Part shown: positions 22,906 through 34,419 of the stretch, one piece after another
How the letters are laid out: the number at the start of each line of letters is the position of its first letter
How positions within the stretch are numbered: the stretch's first letter is position 1
Assembly (NCBI GenBank): GCA_036785705.1
Contig: JAWUZG010000174.1
Span: 1,110,001 to 1,174,000 of the forward strand
DNA length: 64,000 nucleotides
Direction of reading: 5' to 3'
Source: Acanthornis magna
Lineage: Eukaryota; Chordata; Aves; Passeriformes; Acanthizidae
Position numbers and translations under genes: made by a program
Notes under the pieces: model-generated
Database searches by the model: none
The model's input: the letters and a program-made list of their open reading frames with translations, nothing else
What the model was told of the DNA's origin: nothing

Positions 22906-25559
22906 CTCAATTTGCATTGCAAAAATTTAGACCAAGGGACTTTTTGACTGGATGGGATGTATTCTCCGTGCAAGAGCCCCTGCACTGACCTTAGAAACTA
23001 ATTGCGGGCAGGGAATGAGGAGGCCAGCACTGAGAAACAGCTGATGGGATAATATAGGGGAGGATGGTGTGGCATGGCATGAAATGACATGGCACAGGAA
23101 AGGGATGGCCAGGGATGGAGGGCAGATGTGTCACGCCGTTGATGTGACCTGCATGTCCCATCCTCACCTGTGGGAGCTTCTTACAGCAGATACCAATGGG
23201 GACAAATCTTTGTGAGGTGAGTTTTTTTCCCTCCTGGTAAAATAAAAATGGTTTAGCAGTTTTTGTACCTCCCTGCCTCTTTGCTGTCATTTTCAATGTC
23301 CGCATTTTTGCACTGAAATACCTCAAGCAACTGAATACAACTGCTCCTCTAGGTTTCCCCTGCTTGACACAAGGCTGCTGAGATATCTCAGATTCTCATT
23401 AAGGCTGCCCATTTGTGGGGGCAAAATAAGGGAAAAGAGTCACACAAAACATACAAAAGCTCTGGAGATGGAGCAGGGCCCACGCAGGGTCCCAAGCCCC
23501 ACTGAGAAAGCCTTGTTTGCTAATAAAAATATTCCAAGCCATTTAATGAAACTTGACAAGTGGCATGAAAGTGTTTCACATCTCTGGTCATTTTCCCATC
23601 TGTGACGACCCAGGAACCAAACAGAGCTGAGTTTGTAAAGGACTGTGGGGGAGCAGTGCTTACTTGATTACAGAGAACATGACTTGTTGTGAGAAAACCC
23701 AAAAAGTCATGTTTTTTATCATGAAAGTCTAGGCTGTGACAAATTCAATGTGTTAATCATGATGGATTTTTACTGGAAATCCTCAGTGCAGAGCAGGGTC
23801 ATTGCAGCACTAGCCTCGAGCCCCACTCGAGCCCTCCTGCCTCGGCCACGGGTGAGCGATGATGAAGCCGCACCCTGGGATTATCCTTCCCTGTGCCAAG
23901 GAGACAAACTGGGACCATCATCTCCAAAAAAAGGGACTGCTGACTCCTTTCTCCCACAGCAGCCTCCCTTGTTGTGTTGAGGGATGGCTGGACCATTTTC
24001 TCTGACCAAATCTGTTTCACATCTCTGCCTGCCTGACCCATCCCTTGTTCCTGAGATAAATCTCCCTCTTGTCTTCCTCGGAAGCACGGTCCGTGATCAC
24101 AAATGAGCCTTTCTCCACAGGGCACGCTGATGTCAATCTACAACTTTATTTTTTCACTTCTTCCATTTTTTCCCATTTTCTCCTCCCTTTGGGAGGCTCT
24201 TTCAAACAGATTCCCTTCCCGTTTGGCCCTGAGGTTCCTCTTCTGAACTTGTAAGCCTTTCCATCCTGCACCGTGCTTTCCCATCAGACAGCACACCTCA
24301 TCTTAGGCTGCCTCCTCACGGGGTGGAATGGGAAATAACTGCAAGGGGGGCCTGGGGACCATGTGTGGGACACACGATTTTAGCTGCTGGTCCCCCCACT
24401 GCCAAGACAGGGCTTGAGCTGCAGCAGCAGCTTTGGAGAGGATGGCCCCACAGGGAGGAGACACCAGGGTGATGAGCTAGTGTGCTCAGTGATGGGGATG
24501 GAGAATGGGCACTGGAGAAAGGGTGAGAAGGTCAGCAGTTGGTAGGGAGGAGAGTGAACGTCTGTGATGGGCTGGTGTGAGGAATCTGGACCTTGCCAGA
24601 AGAGTATGGTGAACAAAAGGGAGAGAATCACACCTAAGGTGAAAAAAAAGAGGTGGCTAGGGTCAGAACAGGAGAGAGAACAGCGAGGAAGGACGCCATC
24701 AGTGGACACAAGTTTGAAGTTTGAAGAAAGCAGCTCAGCTGAGAAAAGCCCCTGCCACAGCCCTGCAGGGAAAGCATCTTTCTCTGTTGTTCCACAGCCC
24801 ACAGCTCTTTCCAGCAGCAGCCCTAGTCTCCAGGCTGTGGTGGGGTTAATGCCACTGCGAGGCTCTGGGAGCTGCCCCATTGGTGGTGTGCAGGTCTCAT
24901 TGTGGTCCCCCAGGGGAAGAGTGGAGACCTGCCCTGGGCATCTCCAGAGAGCTCCATTCCCAGGCTGTGCACTGCAGGAGATGGAAGTAAGCACTTCCCA
25001 TTCCCTCCAGCTGGGTTCCAGAGTTTCCCAGCACATCCTCCAGTCTTCATTTCAGCATTTTCCCTGTTTAGCGTTCATGGTAAGTGCTGCATGGAGAAGG
25101 GAGGCAAAGAGCAGCCCATGCCAGTAGGATATGACTGTTTTAAGCCAGCAAAGGAGGATGCCCAGCCAAGCAAACCCGGAAACCAGAGCTGCACTATCCT
25201 ACCCACAGAGAAGTGCCCCGAGCTTCAGGGCTGTTCCACAGACTCCTTTAAAGCTGTATTGCCTGGCATGGAGGAGCCATCCACTGCCCCTTTCCCACCA
25301 GAGGCATCCCAGCGTCCTGCTGCCCAACAGAGGGTGCCACACACACCAAAAAAAAAAGGGCAATGGAAACCTTCCCTCCTTCCCTACAGCTCCCTCCTCT
25401 TTCTCTCTGACGCTCCCCATCCTGGCTTTTCTCCCCTGTTCCTTTTATGCTTGCTGGTCCATTCCTGCTTATTAACACTCCAACTCGCCTGAGGAAAGTG
25501 CCCCCCACTGCAGATCTGCACAGAGGATTTATGAGCCCAGCTCTCAGGGGAAGGAGCCT

Positions 25560-25810
25560 GGGCATAAATCACAGAATATTTAAGAAAGTGATATGCATTT
25601 ATTACACTTAATACTATATTTAGCATGTCCAAGAGGACCTTATAAATCAGAGACAGTGCAGATCTCAGTCTGGGGTCCCGGGGGAACCCGTCTGCTCGGT
25701 GAACATGTGCAAAGCCCGAAATCAGCAAGAGCAAATTTATGTTTGAATTCTTTGCTAAGTTTATTCGCCTAATTAAGGCTGCATATCATGCTGATGGTTT
25801 CCTGAATTGG
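25560..25810. promoter_or_regulatory. A/T-rich block with POU/homeodomain-like motifs, candidate conserved element
   Basis: The block has low G+C compared with its flanks and carries an ATGCAT core at 25593-25598, TTATTACACTTAATA, CCTAATTAAGG and TGCATATCATGC. No repeat similarity is apparent. The density of such cores is typical of conserved developmental enhancers, but no comparison was possible. Confidence 0.2.
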
Positions 25811-27109
25811 GCTGGGAATTCGGGGCCCAGGCTCACTGCCTCTCCTCACACACACCATCCACACTGGTCCATCCTCCAGGACCGTGCCAGCAAAATCTGT
25901 GAGCATCTGTCACACTGAGGGGTGACAGCACTGGTGGGTGATCATTAGCCTTCTCCTAATCCCAGATTAATGCACTGTGCTCCAGCTCAACCTTCTGCTA
26001 CAGGCTCCAAAAAGAGACAGTCCTCTTGTATTGCATAGAGAGCCCCAACTCTGCTTGGGCCTATCTACTCTCCTGTTCTCTGGGATTTAATGCTCCATCA
26101 GCCCAGGTCAAGTCTGTGCCTCCCCAAAGTCGTGCTGGACCTGCAATTTGCCCTCATCTTCTACAACACAGGCAGCTGGCCGCTCTCTTTTGTAGATCTC
26201 AGAGCCTTTGCCAGAGGTTTGGACTCAGGCAAAGGGTGATTTGATAGCCTGGTGATGGAGTGAAGGGAAAAGGGGGCATGAAATGAAGACTTTGGTCCAT
26301 AGAGCCTTGTTGTTGTCCAAAACAGATGGCAACAAAGGTCAGTCAGGAAGTGGGGAGACTGGTCCCTTAAGTAGGACAGACCTTTTCCAGCCATGCTGAA
26401 ACAGTCATTCCCATCCTGCTTCTGTTCCCATGTGCATGAAATTCCCAAGCCAGTGGATAAAAATGAGACATAAGAGCATGATGCTTTTTTCCAGCTGAAG
26501 TGTCCCTGGGCAAGTGAGCACTTGTCAGGGCAAAAGCCTGCACCACCTCTTTGCAGCCCCAGCCCATCAGGACAGCCAGTCCCACATCCATGGGTACATC
26601 CATGCCTTCACAGCTCCAGGGTTGGTGGTGGCAGCTCATCACAGTGACCAGGTCACCCCCCACCAGCTTCCAACTGAATCTGGCTGAGCATCATTCCCAA
26701 AATAACTGAGGGAGGGGCATGAGTTGCTAACAGGAGCAGCCATCTGTCTTCTTGGCACACTGTTTAAACCCAGGTGGAGGGAGAAAAGCCCCATGTGTTG
26801 TTCTCCCGGTGCTGAGAGGTGTATGCAGTGACCCTGTCAAGCATCCCCACAGCCGGTGGATCAGCCCTGGCTCCCAAAAGGGGCACTCCCAACCTCAGGC
26901 ATGTCAGAGATGCTATGACAGTGCCTACTGATGCAGGGCCTTGTGCAGTGCTGGGGTCAACAGAGAAATTTTCTCACCTTGTTGAGGTCCTCGTGTCCCA
27001 TCCAGGCATGCTCACCTCAGCAGCCAAAGCTTCCCTCCTTCCCGGAAAGCTCCACTGCTCATGGCCCCTGCCTGGGAGCCGTGGGACCCTATGGCTGGGT
27101 GCATGCGTG

Positions 27110-27260
27110 TCGCTCCATCTGTCTCCTCTCACGATTTTCCGAAAGTCGAGGAAAGTTGCCATGATTTACGAGCCGTGGACAGTGCTAGCTGAGTGCTCAG
27201 GAGGGCTTGATTACAGTTTCCCAGAGGAAGCTGTCTGTTTGGAGATGGCAAGGTGACAGG
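27110..27260. promoter_or_regulatory. candidate conserved non-coding element
   Basis: A compact block, from 'cgattttccgaaagtcgaggaaagttgccatgatttacgagc' to 'gaggaagctgtctgtttgg', retains several isolated CpGs in an otherwise CpG-poor neighbourhood and shows no repeat similarity. That can indicate constraint. This is inference only. Confidence 0.15.
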
Positions 27261-28925
27261 GTTTATACAGCACAGCACAATGTGTCTAAGCAAAGCTGTC
27301 AGCTGGAGATGGATGAAGTGACTGAGAAAGCCCATTACTTCATTCACACCTCAAGAGGCAAACAATAAAACACTTGCACACAGCGGTCAGGGCAGGAGGA
27401 GTCGTCCCCCTGCCCCTGAAAAAATGCACCAAGCTACTGCGGAGGCATTCGCTGCACTCCTGCCTCAGCAGGATGGGGCAAAGGAAGGGATGGAGGGGAG
27501 AAGCAGCATCGAGGGAAAACGTGTCACTCCTTGCAGAGAGGTATTTGTCCCCAAGGTGATGTGCCGTGTTGTTGTGTTGGGCCATAACAAGCCCCTGACT
27601 TGTGCTTCCACTGCAGCAGCAGCGAAAGGCCAGGTCTGACCAAGGGACCCATCCTGGCTCATGCACGGGCTGGGGACCTGGGCAAGCTCTGCCGGGTGCT
27701 CACGCTCAGGGGCCCAGAGGTGGCATGGCCCTGAGTGGGGACCCACAGCACAGTGTGCTGGGCAGGCATGGCCTGGCACGCTGACCCAGGTGGCCCATGT
27801 AGCCCAGCTTAGCTGGGAGCAGGACCTGGGCTAGCACAGATGCCAAACCAGCTGCCCACGGACCCAGAGCTCCCACCCTCAGCGTGCAGCAGCCCGTCCG
27901 TGGTGCCCTGCTGCCACCAGCCAGCCCACCTGCACAGGGAGCTGACTGGGGCACAGGCAGCAGTTGTCAATGAAGAGTAAACAGCACAAAAAGACTTGGC
28001 AAAATGTGAGCTTTTCTTTCATCAAATCAGCTCACACAAAACTGCAGGTCAGTGATCCCAGCACGTGGGGAAAGCTGTAACCCTGCTCCCTCAGGATGAC
28101 TACTGCTACAATGAGAGGGGCAGGACACCCCCGAGCCTCCCCCCACGCCCCCCAGGCAGCGACCTTGTGGAACAGCAGGACAATAAAATCAACAGGGCTC
28201 ACACTGGGACACACTCGCTGTATGTCCTTGGCTGACGCTCAAGTATCTGAAAGTAATGACTCAGGATGTGATTTCTGTTAGGAAGCCTGTTTTGCTTTTA
28301 CTGCTGCCTCCCAGCTGAGCAGGCCGCTAGGAGAAGGTACATCCATCTCTCCTAGGGTTCAGCGGAAGCTGAGCTCTGCTAATGCTCCTGCCTTGAACTC
28401 TTTGCCAGACTAAGCTCTCCTCAAAAGCAGAAAATTAATTACCTGGCTGGTTTATGGGCTTTTCACAGGAAAGAGAAACCCCTGATGTTCTCACTCGCAG
28501 TGTTAGGGATGGAAAGCACCAGCACTGAGCTTGTTTATCACTCTGAGCTGCCAACACCGAGCTCACATGCTAAAATTTTCTAGGAAACTTTGTAATGCCC
28601 AGTCAAATAGCTTTGAAGTTCAGTCTGCAAACTATGCCATGTAAAGCACAGGCTGTCAATTTTAATGCCACAGAGCCCCTGGCCATTGTCATCTGCTTGG
28701 GAAAGCAATGCCAGAGCAGTTTAAGAATCCCTCCTCCCTGTATAGAAGCTAACCCAGGAGAAAGAGGTTTTCTTACTTTCCTTTCCTGGGATATATTCCT
28801 AATCCAGTTTCTGTGTATTAGGCAAGAGTGCAGGACATGCTGTAGCGGGTGCTGATGCTTTGGCTCTGATGGATTTTGCTTTTTTCACGTGTTTTTCCCC
28901 TGCTCTATTACAGCATTACTAAAGA

Positions 28926-29100
28926 TATAGAATCCTGGAATGGTCTGGGCTAGAAGGAGCCTTAAAACTCTTCTCCTTCCACACTCCTGCCATGGGCATG
29001 GACACCTTTCACTAGACCAGGTTGTTCAAGACCTGTCCAACCTGGCCCTTCAGGGGTGGGGCAGCCACAGCTTCTCTGGACAACCTGTGCCAGTGCCTCA
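28926..29100 (-). mobile_element. CR1 LINE 3' end, truncated
   Basis: Reverse-oriented CR1 tail. It starts 'atagaatcctggaatggtctgggctagaaggagcc' and ends at 'gacaacctgtgccagtgcctca'. About a dozen bases usually present between 'ctggcc' and 'ccaggg' are missing, so the copy has a small internal deletion. It is non-coding. Confidence 0.88.
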
Positions 29101-31737
29101 GGTAAATGAAACAAAGTTACTCATCATACCAAGCCTGGGTGCACTCTAGCAAAAAACACACTGCTCTTTCCATGCTCTTTCCATTCTCTCTCATGGAGTT
29201 TTCTGGGACAGTTTCAGATTTTTAAAAAAAAAAAAGACACTTTAGAAAATCATAATTTTTTGGAAAAAATCCTAATCAAACTTGGCCACAGAAAAAACAA
29301 TATTTCATAAAAATGGGATATTTTGAAAGAAGGACCCTTATTTCCAAGGAAAACAGCACTTATTCATAATAATTGTGTGGGATTGCTCCTGGCCACATTA
29401 GGGCAGGACAGCTCTGCCTGGGATTAGGAGCTGGCACAGGCACCCAGCACAGCACAGCCCCACTCCCCACCACAGCGGGTCCTGACGTGCACTCACACAG
29501 GTGCTTTTTGAAATGAAAAGTATATTGAAAAATGGAAAATGATCCCTTCTCTCCCCATCCCTCTATCTCCGTGTCAGCATCCAGCACTTCGCATGGGCCT
29601 TGACATCTGCAACACTGGGGGCATTGCAGCAGCTGCAGGTTTTGCCCTGTTTCAGTAGGAAATAAGGACCTTCCCAATTTACCACTTGTTAAAACCCTTG
29701 TTATCACCATCCTGGTGCATTTTGAAAGCCCAGCAGCCCTGGCAGATGAGGTCAGCTCTTGGGTGAGTCGCTGGAGCGTGACTACCATGGTTGCTTTGCA
29801 TTTTACAACCCCACAGCTGGAGCTGCCAAGCAGGATTGTGCAACCTGTGTCCTGGCCACAGGCATCCCTCTGCAGCCAAGCAGCCAAAGCAGCATCCCTG
29901 GAGCAGCCAGCACACTGCTCTGGGTGAAGCTGAGTCACCTGGGACCTGCTGCCATTGGACAGACTCAAGGTGCCTTTGCCTCATAAGGCTTTGCTGAAGT
30001 GGTTTGGAGTTCAGAGGGAGGGGTGACAGCATCCAACCAGTTATTTCTCTAAGCCAGTGTCATGTTCTTAAAGAGTAATGTGTCACAGGCAGAAACCCAC
30101 AGAGAAAGAAACCCACTCGAGAACCCACTTTTTGACACCTCGGACGCCCTTTACAGACAAACCCCTCAGCAGCAGACAGTGTTGTTTTGCAGATGTGCAG
30201 GAGTCCTCTCCTTAGATGGCAGCTGCTGCCCAGCTCTTCTACCTGTGTGCCCCCAGTGGAAAGGGCTCCTGCACTAAGTGATACTGTATTTTACAGGAGA
30301 ACCACAGCTTTAGGGGAACATATCACACCTCTGCGTTTAGCTCAAATGCAAGTGGGAGCTGACCCTTTGCTGGCCACTCTGACTCCATTCGCCCCAAGGT
30401 GAGATGTTTCTAATGTTTCTCACTGTAACAGCTTTCATTTTGGGGCAAATGGGTGGCAATTCACTTTATTTCATAGTTTGTCAGCTATATCCTGGCTCCC
30501 TGCTGGAGAAATATTTCTGGAGATGCAAGGAAGAACTTTCTCAGAGCTGAAGGGCAGAGGTGCAGCCAGGGTCAAATCACACTGCCTGATCCAAACATAC
30601 ACCCTAGGAAAAAGGAACGAAGCTGGGGCACATCCCCTCTTCCAGGGCCAGCATTCCACTATCTCTCACCTCTCGGTGACGCTGTGGGGGAGCTCCCATT
30701 TATCTTGGACATGAAGATCTGGGGTGCTGCAGGACAGGCAATATACCTTTGGCCTCACCTGACATTTTGGCTGAGGCAGAAACTGGGGCGGGTGTGAGAT
30801 GCGCAGGCTCCATGCACTGCCGTAGAAAATAGTGTTACAAATCTCCTAGCACTGTGTTCTGGTGCCGTTCCAGCAGGACATTCAGATAGTAGGAAACTGC
30901 AGAAATAAATCTGGGTCTTGGCTCTCCACAGCCTGGGATCTGCCCAGCTGGATCCAAGATGCAGGCTGGCCTTACAGCACCCACAGGCCAATGGCAGACC
31001 AGAGGCAGGGGCTACCTGCTGCCTTTTGCTTCTGTGCCCCATGTGTCTTCCCAAAAATAATCCCAGATTCTTGGAATATAAAGCGCTTTAACCTCTATTG
31101 ATCTTTAGTTTTAGGGTTGAGGTTTTTTTCTCCTTCTAAGTTTGCTGTTTCCAGAGGTTTCAGCTGTTTCTTTGGATCCGAAAGTGATGAAAGAAAGGAA
31201 TCAAACACCAGACAGCACTTCCAGCCGCTCTGAAACACCAGTCTGGGTGTGCACTGTAATCCAGCCCCCTCAAAGCTTCCAGCCTCAGTATTCTGCATAC
31301 ACACACTCACCTGCAGCTCCCCTGCCTTGGTCATCCAGCTGGAGCTTAGCATGGGATGAAGCTGCTCTCCTGCAAACCTTACACCTCGCTCTGATCCACC
31401 AGGCAGAAACCAAGGAGAGGTCTCAGCTCTAGGAGCAGACTCAGTCCCCTGTATATGCTGTGCATGACACATGGCACTGGGCTCAGGTTGGTGGCATGCT
31501 GTGCTGGGCACTGTTGGAAACACCAAAGGCAGGACAGGGCTGGAGCTGTTTCTCACCTGGTCCCAGCACTGTTGGCCAGACCGTGAGGAGCCTGATTGGA
31601 GCTGAGGCACAGGGACCCATCCTTCCTCTTCTGATCCAGGAAGGGCTGCATCCCTTTGGAGCGCCTCTCCACCACACAGGTTCTCACTTAGGAGTCAATC
31701 AATCTGCTTGACCTCCTTAGGCAAGGGTCCTCATTTT
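29101..31737. other. unique non-coding sequence, nothing recognised
   Basis: An A-rich run lies at about 29221-29235. No gene or repeat is otherwise recognised. The reverse frame of 202 codons at 29360-29968 overlaps forward frames and has no domain. Confidence 0.5.
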
Positions 31738-32065
31738 TCATAGAATCAGAGGCTCTTAGAATTGTTCAGGTTGGAAGGGGCCTTAAAACCCATCTAGGCC
31801 CACCCTCTGCTATGGACAGGGACTCCTTCCCCTATCCCAGGTGGCTCCAAACCCCATCCAGCCTGGCCTTGGACGCTTCCAGGGACGGGGCAGCCACAGC
31901 TTCTCTGGGCACCCTGTGCCAGGGCCTCACCACCCTCACAGAGAAGGATTTCTTTCTAATACCCAATCTAAATCTACCCTCCATCAGCTTTATCATTTAC
32001 CCTTCATCTAAATTCATCAATCTACCCTTCATAAGCCTCCATCAGTTTTTGCTTCTCTACAACAA
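31738..32065 (-). mobile_element. CR1 LINE 3' end, 330 bp
   Basis: Well-preserved reverse-oriented CR1 tail. It begins 'tcatagaatcagaggctcttagaattgttcaggttggaaggggcc', then shows 'cccatccagcctggccttggacgcttccagggacggggcagccacag', 'caccctgtgccagggcctcaccaccctcacagagaagg' and 'taatacccaatctaaatctaccc'. Similarity fades in the region of repeated 'catct/catca' words near 32000-32060. Confidence 0.92.
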
Positions 32066-33782
32066 GGAAGCTTCCCAGGGAGCTGTGTTAGCTGTACAGA
32101 AGGCTCTTCCAAAGAGTTTCTTTCTGGTACCAGCAGCCTGGAAAGCCCATCTTCTGGTGACAGGCCAATGGCTCCAGCCAGTATCCTCTCATGCACAAAC
32201 TGAGCAGTGTCACCATTGCTCAGGGGTGGGTAAGACAGAGTTTCTGTGGCCTTTGGCCAAGCTGACCTGTGGCGAGACTGTCAACTGCAGATGTTCAGGT
32301 GCTGAGTACCCAACAGAGTAAATGGGGACACCACAAACACACATCAACCAACCCAGCCTTTCGTTGAATCCAAACTTCGTGACTACCAGACCACAAAATG
32401 TTGCCAGAGGCAGAGCATCCTGGTGTGCTGGCAGTCCCCAGACAAGTGGGGTCTTGGGGGACAGACAGCCAACACTTGAGCAGAGTGTCACTCCACATGC
32501 AGGAAAGATGGTTGGCAGGTACCTCTGTTTTTGAAAACCGGCCATGTTTAGTTATTTTTTACTAACTTAGGCCAAAGCTTAAATGAAGCTGCAGCCCAGC
32601 AACAAGTGCTGTTATTTCCCATAAAGATGAAACAGAGAGATGTTTTTTAATCAGAAACTACAAAAGAAAGATGTTTCATGAGTAACACAAGGCTAACAAG
32701 CCCATCCATCAAAGCTGGGAACTAATAACATAGTTAGAGTAGAAATGGGATGAAGGCCCAAATGAGTCACTGACCATGAGACCAGATGTTGTCATGCACT
32801 GGGCATCCAAATTGGCACACAGTGGTGGCCCCTTGCGCCAGCATCAATAGGGTCAGATACAGGGGGACAGATGTGGGCAGAAAGAGGCTGGAAGGTCTCA
32901 TCAGGACTCTGCAGTGCACTAGGACCAGGAATTTGGCTGAATTTTTCAGGTCGAATTCAGCAGCTCAAGGGAATGCACTTTTAAATTGGAATGGAGTTGC
33001 ATCCCAAATCCTTGATTCCCTTGTAAGATACCTGACATTTTACAGGAGGGGCTGGGGAACAAGGTGTGGTCCCTGTAGAGCTGTTACATGGCCTTTTCCA
33101 GGCACACAATCTTTAGTGGGTGATGTTTGGTGGGAAAGCCACAAAAGCCACACTGCTGGAGATGATCCATGGCTGCACCTGTGTATCAGACACCTCCAAT
33201 GGCACATCCCTGGAAACAAACAGAACGGAAAAATTTGGGCAGAGTGTGGAGTATTTACCAAGTCAAACCACTGCAGAGGCAGACCATCTTCCTGCGGAGC
33301 AGGCCTGGAGAACAGAGACATGTGACACCAGTGGAAAACTCTCCTGACTTGTCCCCGTTCAATAGCAGACAAATGCAAGTTGTTTTGGGGCCAGAATGTG
33401 CAGATTTTTAGGATACTCATGGGATCATGATGGTGGGTTAGGAGCACCAGGGAATAGAGCTGCTTTTGGGACTCTCCAAAGAGCAGCAGGGACTCCCCAA
33501 AGAGCCTGTGAGAGACTGGAATGTTAATGGTTAATGACTCAAAACAATTGGTGATTTGCAAAAGCAGCAGATGCTTTGCTGACTGTGCCCAAAGTAACAG
33601 CTCAAGGACAGAGGGTGCACACACACACACCCCGAGGGGACAAGCTGGGCTCTGAGACAGATAAGGGAAGAGGCCAATAAGAAGCAGATCCTTCAAGGTG
33701 GGATATTTCTTTTTATCATGTCCTCCCTTACCTACTTGGCTCAGGTGTGAAAACGCCCCTCCAGGAAGCACTGGGGACATTC
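32066..33782. other. unique non-coding sequence
   Basis: No gene is recognised. The 246-codon reverse frame at 33040-33780 is one of the longest in the window but has no domain, and a forward frame of 179 codons overlaps part of it. A 13-base CA run lies at 33618-33630. Confidence 0.5.
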
Positions 33783-33854
33783 ATATATAAGCCTGAAGTC
33801 ATTAATATCTTTCTGATTCACATATAAGCCTGAAGATACTAATCTCTTTCTTAT
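33783..33854. repeat. imperfect tandem duplication, 37-bp period
   Basis: 'atataagcctgaag...taatatctttct' at 33785 is repeated as 'atataagcctgaag...taatctctttct' at 33822. The two copies differ by a few substitutions. The array ends about 36 bases before the left target duplication of the LTR at 33896. Confidence 0.75.
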
Positions 33855-33890
33855 GTGCCATAATTGGCTCAGCTAAGCTGACAAGAAAAG

Positions 33891-33895
33891 CAGCT
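33891..33895. repeat. probable target site duplication, left copy (CAGCT)
   Basis: CAGCT precedes the LTR, and GAGCT follows it at 34415-34419. Four of five bases match, in line with a 5-bp duplication that has since acquired one substitution. Confidence 0.6.
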
Positions 33896-34414
33896 TGTCA
33901 TGTCTTAAAAGGTGCCATAAGCCATCAAAGTCCCCTAAAGTTGCCATGATCCACCTGTTAAGTCATACAGTGTAGAACTGCCTGCCCCAAGGGGAAGTAC
34001 CTGTGTGTTCCCACCGAGCCTGAGCATATATTAACCAACTGAATGTTGCATTTTGCAGGCTTCCCCCATCCCTGACAGACCAAGAGTGTGAACATCGCTT
34101 TGACCAACTTACAACGAGATTGAAAGAACCAGGTTTTGCCGCTGGACTCACTGGTGGGTGGTAACAATGTAACCTTTCTGCTCTTATCCTTTCTTCTTCT
34201 TTTCCCTTATACATCTTCTTAAGTGTTATTTTTATGCTTTTGTATTACTATAGATAATAACCAAATCAGCTACAATACCCGTTTTCCATCAAAACCAAAT
34301 TGTTCTAAAATAAACGCCACATATCTAGGTATTTATAAGTGTCATTTCACGCTAATGCACCCCAAGGAACCCATTAATCTGGGTTACCTTCTCCTTCTGG
34401 GGTGGGTTGTAACA
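33896..34414 (+). mobile_element. solo LTR, probably ERVL-type, 519 bp
   Basis: A forward-oriented endogenous-retrovirus LTR starts TGTCATGTC and ends GGGTTGTAACA. A TATA-like TATATTAA lies at 34027-34034 and a polyadenylation signal AATAAA at 34309-34314, with a U5-like segment after it containing 'cccattaatctgggttacc'. I recognise that segment as typical of avian LTR 3' ends. There is no internal coding region, so it is a solo LTR left by LTR-LTR recombination. The flanking 5-bp duplication has one mismatch, which points to an older insertion than the LTR at 44713. The short frames inside are not genes. Confidence 0.75.
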
Positions 34415-34419
34415 GAGCT
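34415..34419. repeat. probable target site duplication, right copy (GAGCT)
   Basis: Pairs with 33891-33895, four of five bases identical. Confidence 0.6.

Larger units (their letters stand above)
22906..28925. other. unique non-coding stretch
   Basis: Six kilobases without a recognised gene or repeat. Possible regulatory blocks at 25560-25810 and 27110-27260 are listed separately. A tight CpG cluster lies at 23815-23880 and includes two CTCGAG palindromes five bases apart. The 218-codon reverse frame at 24380-25036 has no domain. Confidence 0.5.

Noticed and set aside
24380..25036. Reverse frame of 218 codons with a hydrophobic stretch
   Set aside because: The hydrophobic segment comes from a run of pyrimidine-rich complement. 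No family resemblance is seen and forward frames overlap.
33040..33780. Reverse open frame of 246 codons
   Set aside because: There is no recognisable domain, the composition is rich in Cys, His, Trp and Pro, and forward frames overlap it.
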